Of a stretch of DNA of 56,932 bases, positions 53,297 to 56,932 are shown in pieces. Positions within the stretch are counted from its first letter, which is position 1. Every line of letters begins with the position of its first letter. The DNA is from an uncultured Armatimonadota bacterium (lineage in GTDB: Bacteria; Armatimonadota; Fimbriimonadia; Fimbriimonadales; Fimbriimonadaceae). The stretch spans positions 1 through 56,932 of the forward strand of contig CAIUHP010000080.1 of assembly GCA_903899015.1 (NCBI GenBank), written 5' to 3'. A model generated the notes under the pieces. It did not search any database and was not told the DNA's origin. It was given only the letters and a program-made list of their open reading frames with translations. Position numbers and translations under genes: made by a program.

Positions 53297-54847
53297 TTAC
53301 GACTCGATATGAATCGTTTTCTCGTGGGTGTAAATGGCGGAGCCTTTTGCGGCACTCTTGGGTCGACGAACGTATTTCTTGAGCGTGTAATCCACGGACA
53401 CGTATCCGGCATGCTTCGCTTTTGAATTCTGCACCGCAATTTTTGCAGCGTATCGGAGCGTCTCAGCTTGAACCTTGTCGGGCTGGTTCCGAGTAAGGAT
53501 CACGACATGAGCCGAAGTATCTCCACGAACGTGGAGCCATAAATCGTTGGGTTTCGCAACACGCAGAGTGAGATAGTCGTTGCTCTCGGCGTTCTCACCG
53601 TAAAGAACGGTGTAGCCACCGGGAGCCGTTAATTCCCGTATTCGATGCCCTGCGTACGGTCGATCTTCTTTGTGAGCCGCGGGCACTGCCTGTTGAGTCA
53701 GCCACCGCTTTGATAATGCGACCTGATGAAGGTCAGTCAGTTCATCAAGCCGAGTACATGACCGAACTTGCTCGATCATCGATAAAATCTCTGATCTTTG
53801 AGCCGAAATGCGTTCTAACTGATCGATAACGATCCCAATACGGCCCTTTGCTTTCTTAGCCTTCTCAAAGTAGGCGTTTGCGTTGTCTTTGAAATTAAGA
53901 TCTGGGTCAAGTTTAATTTGGACTTCGGAGGAATCGTAGTCCCAAGCATGCAATTCGTTACTTCCGGGAGCGATTCCACCACCGTAAGCTAAGATGAGTT
54001 CACCATATCGTTGCCAAGTGGAGGCCTTCCCTCCTGCTTCCTTTGCCTGATTGAGATCCCCAATCGCGACTTCTTTGGACAGAAGCGCTCGGTTTAATTG
54101 GTTCAACAATGAAGTCCTGAGTGCCTCAGTGGCTTCATGTGGAATAGCCAGAGCAAAGTGCTGCTCCAATGCAATGCTGATTGTCGGTCGCTTAAATTCG
54201 AGAAGACCTAATGAGGCCATGCTCACTGGATAGGCGCCATGTCCGGGACTTAGGACAGGTTCCCTGTCAGTTGGGACTTCCCCACCGTTGGCAAGTCGGA
54301 GCTTGCGCAGAAATGGACTTTCAGACACCGAACCAGTCGCCAACATGACCGGAGGAAGCTGATAATGGGCATTTGACTGAATAGGGCGAGAACTCTTGGA
54401 TGGGCCTACCCACTTTGAAGCCGCAAGAATGCGCCTCGATTCATCAAGGAGAATGATGTTCGAGTGCTTACCCATCAATTCAGCGATTAAAGTGTGCTCC
54501 GTTCCGTCTGAGTCGAAGTTCAACTCAAGAATTCTATCGCCGTTTATTTGACGCGCCGCTGACAGTCGTCCACCTTCAACCCTGGATCGTAAAGTGGAGC
54601 AAAGTACGGGCGGCTTCGTCTGATTGGAGACTCTCTTTGTGATGAAATGTGCCCGCCCGTAGTTCGGGTGGCAACTGATCAAGAACATTCCCTCAGATCC
54701 GTTGGCGTAGATTGTTAGGACGAGTTCGGTTTCGGATGGCTGACGGATGTCCTGAATCTTGCCACCGACAAAAGGTTGGAGGTCGAGTACGACCGCACCA
54801 AGGGTGAAAGAATCAAATGGGATTTTTATCGGTTTCGCCTCAGACAT
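53297..54847 (-). CDS. rqcH: Ribosome quality-control factor RqcH (NFACT protein)
   Basis: A 516-aa NFACT-family protein: NFACT-N (residues 1-180), helix-hairpin-helix and coiled-coil middle region, and NFACT-R near the C-terminus (DLWLHVRGDTSAHVVI, then DYTLKKYVRRPKSAAKGSAIYTHEKTI-type end). The Asp-Arg pair needed for alanine tailing in Bacillus RqcH is present as INGDRILEL (Asp104-Arg105). It binds stalled 50S subunits and adds C-terminal alanine tails that mark nascent chains for decay. It is convergent with glnD with no spacing. The M3 peptidase gene lies upstream on the same strand. Confidence 0.92.
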   Translation of the reverse strand: MSEAKPIKIPFDSFTLGAVVLDLQPFVGGKIQDIRQPSETELVLTIYANGSEGMFLISCHPNYGRAHFITKRVSNQTKPPVLCSTLRSRVEGGRLSAARQINGDRILELNFDSDGTEHTLIAELMGKHSNIILLDESRRILAASKWVGPSKSSRPIQSNAHYQLPPVMLATGSVSESPFLRKLRLANGGEVPTDREPVLSPGHGAYPVSMASLGLLEFKRPTISIALEQHFALAIPHEATEALRTSLLNQLNRALLSKEVAIGDLNQAKEAGGKASTWQRYGELILAYGGGIAPGSNELHAWDYDSSEVQIKLDPDLNFKDNANAYFEKAKKAKGRIGIVIDQLERISAQRSEILSMIEQVRSCTRLDELTDLHQVALSKRWLTQQAVPAAHKEDRPYAGHRIRELTAPGGYTVLYGENAESNDYLTLRVAKPNDLWLHVRGDTSAHVVILTRNQPDKVQAETLRYAAKIAVQNSKAKHAGYVSVDYTLKKYVRRPKSAAKGSAIYTHEKTIHIES

Positions 54848-54889
54848 TGCTATCGTTGTACCTGCGTGAACCGTTGATCCCGCCCCAGC

Positions 54890-54920
54890 AGCATGAGGGC
54901 CTATAAAGGATCCTCATGCT
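54890..54920 (-). terminator. Hairpin after the M3 oligopeptidase gene
   Basis: Perfect 9-bp arms AGCATGAGG / CCTCATGCT with a 13-nt loop, 14 nt past the peptidase stop and 43 nt before the rqcH start. There is no U-tract, so it may be a weak terminator, a stabiliser or part of the rqcH leader. Confidence 0.4.
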
Positions 54921-54933
54921 ACCCATTAGAAAT

Positions 54934-56724
54934 TCACGCCTTTGTCGTGTTGACTAAGGCTTCGAATCGGTCGATGTCCAATCGGATCTGATCCAGACTC
55001 GCACGCCAGAAGTCGACACTTCTTGTGTCGATTCCAAATCGTTGACCTAACGTTGCCGCATCCGCGAGGCCGGTGGAGGAAAGTAAATCGTCATAAGAAT
55101 CGCGGAACGAATCAGGAGACTTTTGATACTCGGCATAGAGTCCCAGGCCAAAGAGCAGTCCGAACATGTAGGGGTAGTTGTAGTAGCTCGCTCCGTAATA
55201 GTGCCCTTTCGCCGCCCACATGTAAGGATGAAGGCAAGATTCATCCAATCCGTCACCATAAGTTGACATCTGCGCTTCAGTCATGAAGTCACAGAGTTCG
55301 CGAGGAGACACTTCCCTTTGCTTTCTCTTTTCGAACACTTTTTGCTCAAATAGGAAGCGGCTAGAAATATCGACGACAACCTGGCAGCTTCCCTGCAAGG
55401 AGGCTTCCAAAACCGAGAATTGCTCTTCTGGCGTTCCTGACTCTAGAACTGCTTGACGAATAATGGTTTCGCAAAAGATGCTGGCCGTTTCGGCGAGGGT
55501 CATCGGTAAGGCGCGCTGCGTTGCCGTTCGACCGTAGAGACAAAGATTGTGATAGCCATGTCCGAGTTCGTGAGCCAAGGTCGAAACCGCCCCGAATGCT
55601 GGCTTGTAGTTCATCAGAATTCGAGACTCATCCCGGCGCAGCCCCATGCAAAAAGCACCGTCGGTTTTTCCGGGTCGAGGCTCGACATCGACCCAATTTT
55701 CTCGGAAAGCTCGGGCTGCAAAATCTCCTAACTTATCCGAGTAGGTTTGAAACTGTTCGATCACAAAGTTACATGCCTTGCCGTATTCCCAGTGGTCCTG
55801 AGATGCACCTAACGGAGCAAAGATGTCGAAGAATGCTAGCTTCTTGAGTCCAAGCGCTTTGGCCTTGGCGTTGAGGTACCGGCGGAAGTCAACAAATGAT
55901 TCGGTCGCCGCGGTCATCATCGCGGTCAATGTTTCTCGATCAATATTTGAATTGAAAACTGCCTCATCCAGGGGATCTCCCCAGCCGCGATGAGCGCAAA
56001 GTTGAATCGTCGTCCCTTTAATGCTGTTCATCGCGGCCGCAAGTGGGACTTCAACGGTTTTCCACGTTTCTAACTCTGCGCGATAACCCTTTTCTCGAAC
56101 CGCTCGGTCTGGTGAATAGGCCATCGTTCGAACGAGGCTCATCGGCGAATGGGTTTGCTTTCCGGCAGTTTCCAAGCAAACGGTCAACTGGCTAGTTATG
56201 TTGCTGTGGAGCTTCGTCCAAGCTGAGGACGCCGTAACTTCAATATCAGAAGCAAGGGCTTCTTCGGCAGCCGACATGAGATAAGATGCCGAGACCTTTG
56301 CCTTAGTCAAAGCATATTCGTGATCACGGGCAATTTGACTTGAGGCGAGTAGTGCCGGTAAATCGAGAATTCCGATCCAGCCAGCAAAACTCTTTGCGAG
56401 TTTTCTCATGCGTACGAGCTGTCCGTCTAATTCGCTATTCCAAGCGGCCGCTTCCTCATCTCTAGAATCGGTGGTGGTGTGAGCCCTCACATAGGCCGTA
56501 ACGGTTCGAAGGTCTTCCGATGCAGTATTGAGCGAAGTTAAGATCTCGTCAAATGCTGCGAAAGATGTTGAACCCGAGTTCGATACACCATGCAAGTCAA
56601 AAAGCGACTCTAAATCTTTAAGCGAGTCACCAAGTGCTAAGTATGCTTCTTTGAATTCTTTCGATTGAAGGCCTGGGAAAACAACATTCATGTCCCAGCG
56701 CGGAAGACTTTCAGTAACTGACAT
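54934..56724 (-). CDS. M3-family oligoendopeptidase (PepF-like)
   Basis: A 596-aa zinc peptidase of family M3B. The zinc site is HELGHGYHN with the downstream LAETASIFCE motif supplying the third ligand. Helical regions before it (LRTVTAYVRAHTTTDSRDEEA, SPDRAVREKGYRAELETW) and after it (GHYYGASYYNYPYMFGLLFGLGLYAEY) match the family. No signal peptide, so it trims oligopeptides in the cytoplasm. AGAGGAGA directly before the ATG is a strong ribosome-binding site. It borders an IS3-family element at the window edge. Confidence 0.94.
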   Translation of the reverse strand: MSVTESLPRWDMNVVFPGLQSKEFKEAYLALGDSLKDLESLFDLHGVSNSGSTSFAAFDEILTSLNTASEDLRTVTAYVRAHTTTDSRDEEAAAWNSELDGQLVRMRKLAKSFAGWIGILDLPALLASSQIARDHEYALTKAKVSASYLMSAAEEALASDIEVTASSAWTKLHSNITSQLTVCLETAGKQTHSPMSLVRTMAYSPDRAVREKGYRAELETWKTVEVPLAAAMNSIKGTTIQLCAHRGWGDPLDEAVFNSNIDRETLTAMMTAATESFVDFRRYLNAKAKALGLKKLAFFDIFAPLGASQDHWEYGKACNFVIEQFQTYSDKLGDFAARAFRENWVDVEPRPGKTDGAFCMGLRRDESRILMNYKPAFGAVSTLAHELGHGYHNLCLYGRTATQRALPMTLAETASIFCETIIRQAVLESGTPEEQFSVLEASLQGSCQVVVDISSRFLFEQKVFEKRKQREVSPRELCDFMTEAQMSTYGDGLDESCLHPYMWAAKGHYYGASYYNYPYMFGLLFGLGLYAEYQKSPDSFRDSYDDLLSSTGLADAATLGQRFGIDTRSVDFWRASLDQIRLDIDRFEALVNTTKA

Positions 56725-56820
56725 TCATTCTCCTCTTTGAGTACCACTTCTTAGGAAAAGTTAATCTTTCGTCTCATAATAAGTAAGCTGTAATTGACCG
56801 GTCCCCGGATGTTGACCCAC

Positions 56821-56932
56821 CTAGAGTGTTAGTGCCTCTGCCTCCATTTTAACTAGATTTGCTTTGTAAGTCGCGGGAGAGATTCCTCCAAGTGCCGAGT
56901 GAGGACGACGTTTGTTGTAGAACTCTAGGAAG
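56821..56932 (-). mobile_element. 3' end of an IS3-family transposase (partial)
   Basis: Reverse translation of the last bases gives an uninterrupted chain FLEFYNKRRPHSALGGISP followed by ATYKANLVK and ending at TAG (56821-56823). FYNxxRPHSALGGxSPxxY is the typical C-terminus of the DDE integrase-type transposase (OrfB) of IS3-family elements. The rest lies beyond the window. The element end should fall in 56790-56820, where TGACCGGTCCCCGG is a possible terminal repeat, but I cannot fix its border. Confidence 0.85.

Overview
The window looks like chromosomal DNA from a diderm bacterium, most likely an Armatimonadota of the Fimbriimonadia type. This is inferred from gene content, not from a marker search. 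The signs are a pseudopilin-like protein with an [10 protein letters not shown]-terminus and a C-terminal H-N-G...F-A-D-G-H motif, a GntR/LacI chimeric regulator next to glycosidase genes, secreted FG-GAP/ASPIC, Asp-box and RHS proteins, and an OstA/LptD-like outer-membrane protein. Base composition is near 50% GC and genes are densely packed with many 1-4 nt overlaps. No rRNA, tRNA or CRISPR array was seen.

Layout. (1) 1-8150 is an accessory region. It holds 22-bp direct repeats at the left edge, a decayed RHS core fragment, and a minus-strand operon of a secreted Gly/Thr-rich protein, a membrane-anchored C39-like cysteine peptidase, a 1408-aa secreted RHS protein with a hydrophobic tip, and a tiny membrane protein. 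(2) 8193-9540 is the infC-rpmI-rplT operon with a good promoter, an apparent AUA start codon for IF3, a 134-nt infC/rpmI overlap, an intercistronic RNA hairpin and a strong terminator. (3) 9679-13576 is a fatty-acid oxidation block: a FadN-type two-domain enzyme followed by etfB and etfA. (4) 13688-22268 is a mixed plus-strand run: parvulin-type chaperone, MazG, (Gfo/Idh/MocA oxidoreductase on the minus strand), S1/P1 nuclease, ASPIC/UnbV protein, ParA, ParB, GNAT and nitrilase. (5) 22617-32240 holds a large Asp-box surface protein, an M1 peptidase, small membrane proteins (one TMEM14-like, behind a terminator-like leader), YgfZ, a GT2 glycosyltransferase and cysteine dioxygenase. (6) 32546-38613 is a sugar-utilisation style unit, GntR/LacI regulator - pseudopilin - lipoprotein - GH20 hexosaminidase, divergent from a class A beta-lactamase-fold serine hydrolase. 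Both promoters carry the same GTATATAC palindrome. (7) 38734-48229 is a minus-strand run: LptD-like protein, glycogen debranching enzyme, DnaE, two secreted LTxxQ-like proteins and an M50 site-2 protease. (8) 48391-53295 is a plus-strand operon in which ECF sigma factor, anti-sigma factor, a membrane protein and GlnD overlap by 4 nt at every junction. (9) 53297-56724 carries RqcH and an M3 oligoendopeptidase. The window ends inside an IS3-family transposase.

The observations most worth a second look are the AUA-started, rpmI-overlapping infC with its strand-specific RNA hairpin, the RHS/C39-peptidase operon with a possible membrane toxin/immunity pair, the paired GTATATAC operators that sit on predicted -10 elements with almost no 5' UTR, and the coupling of glnD to an ECF sigma/anti-sigma pair.
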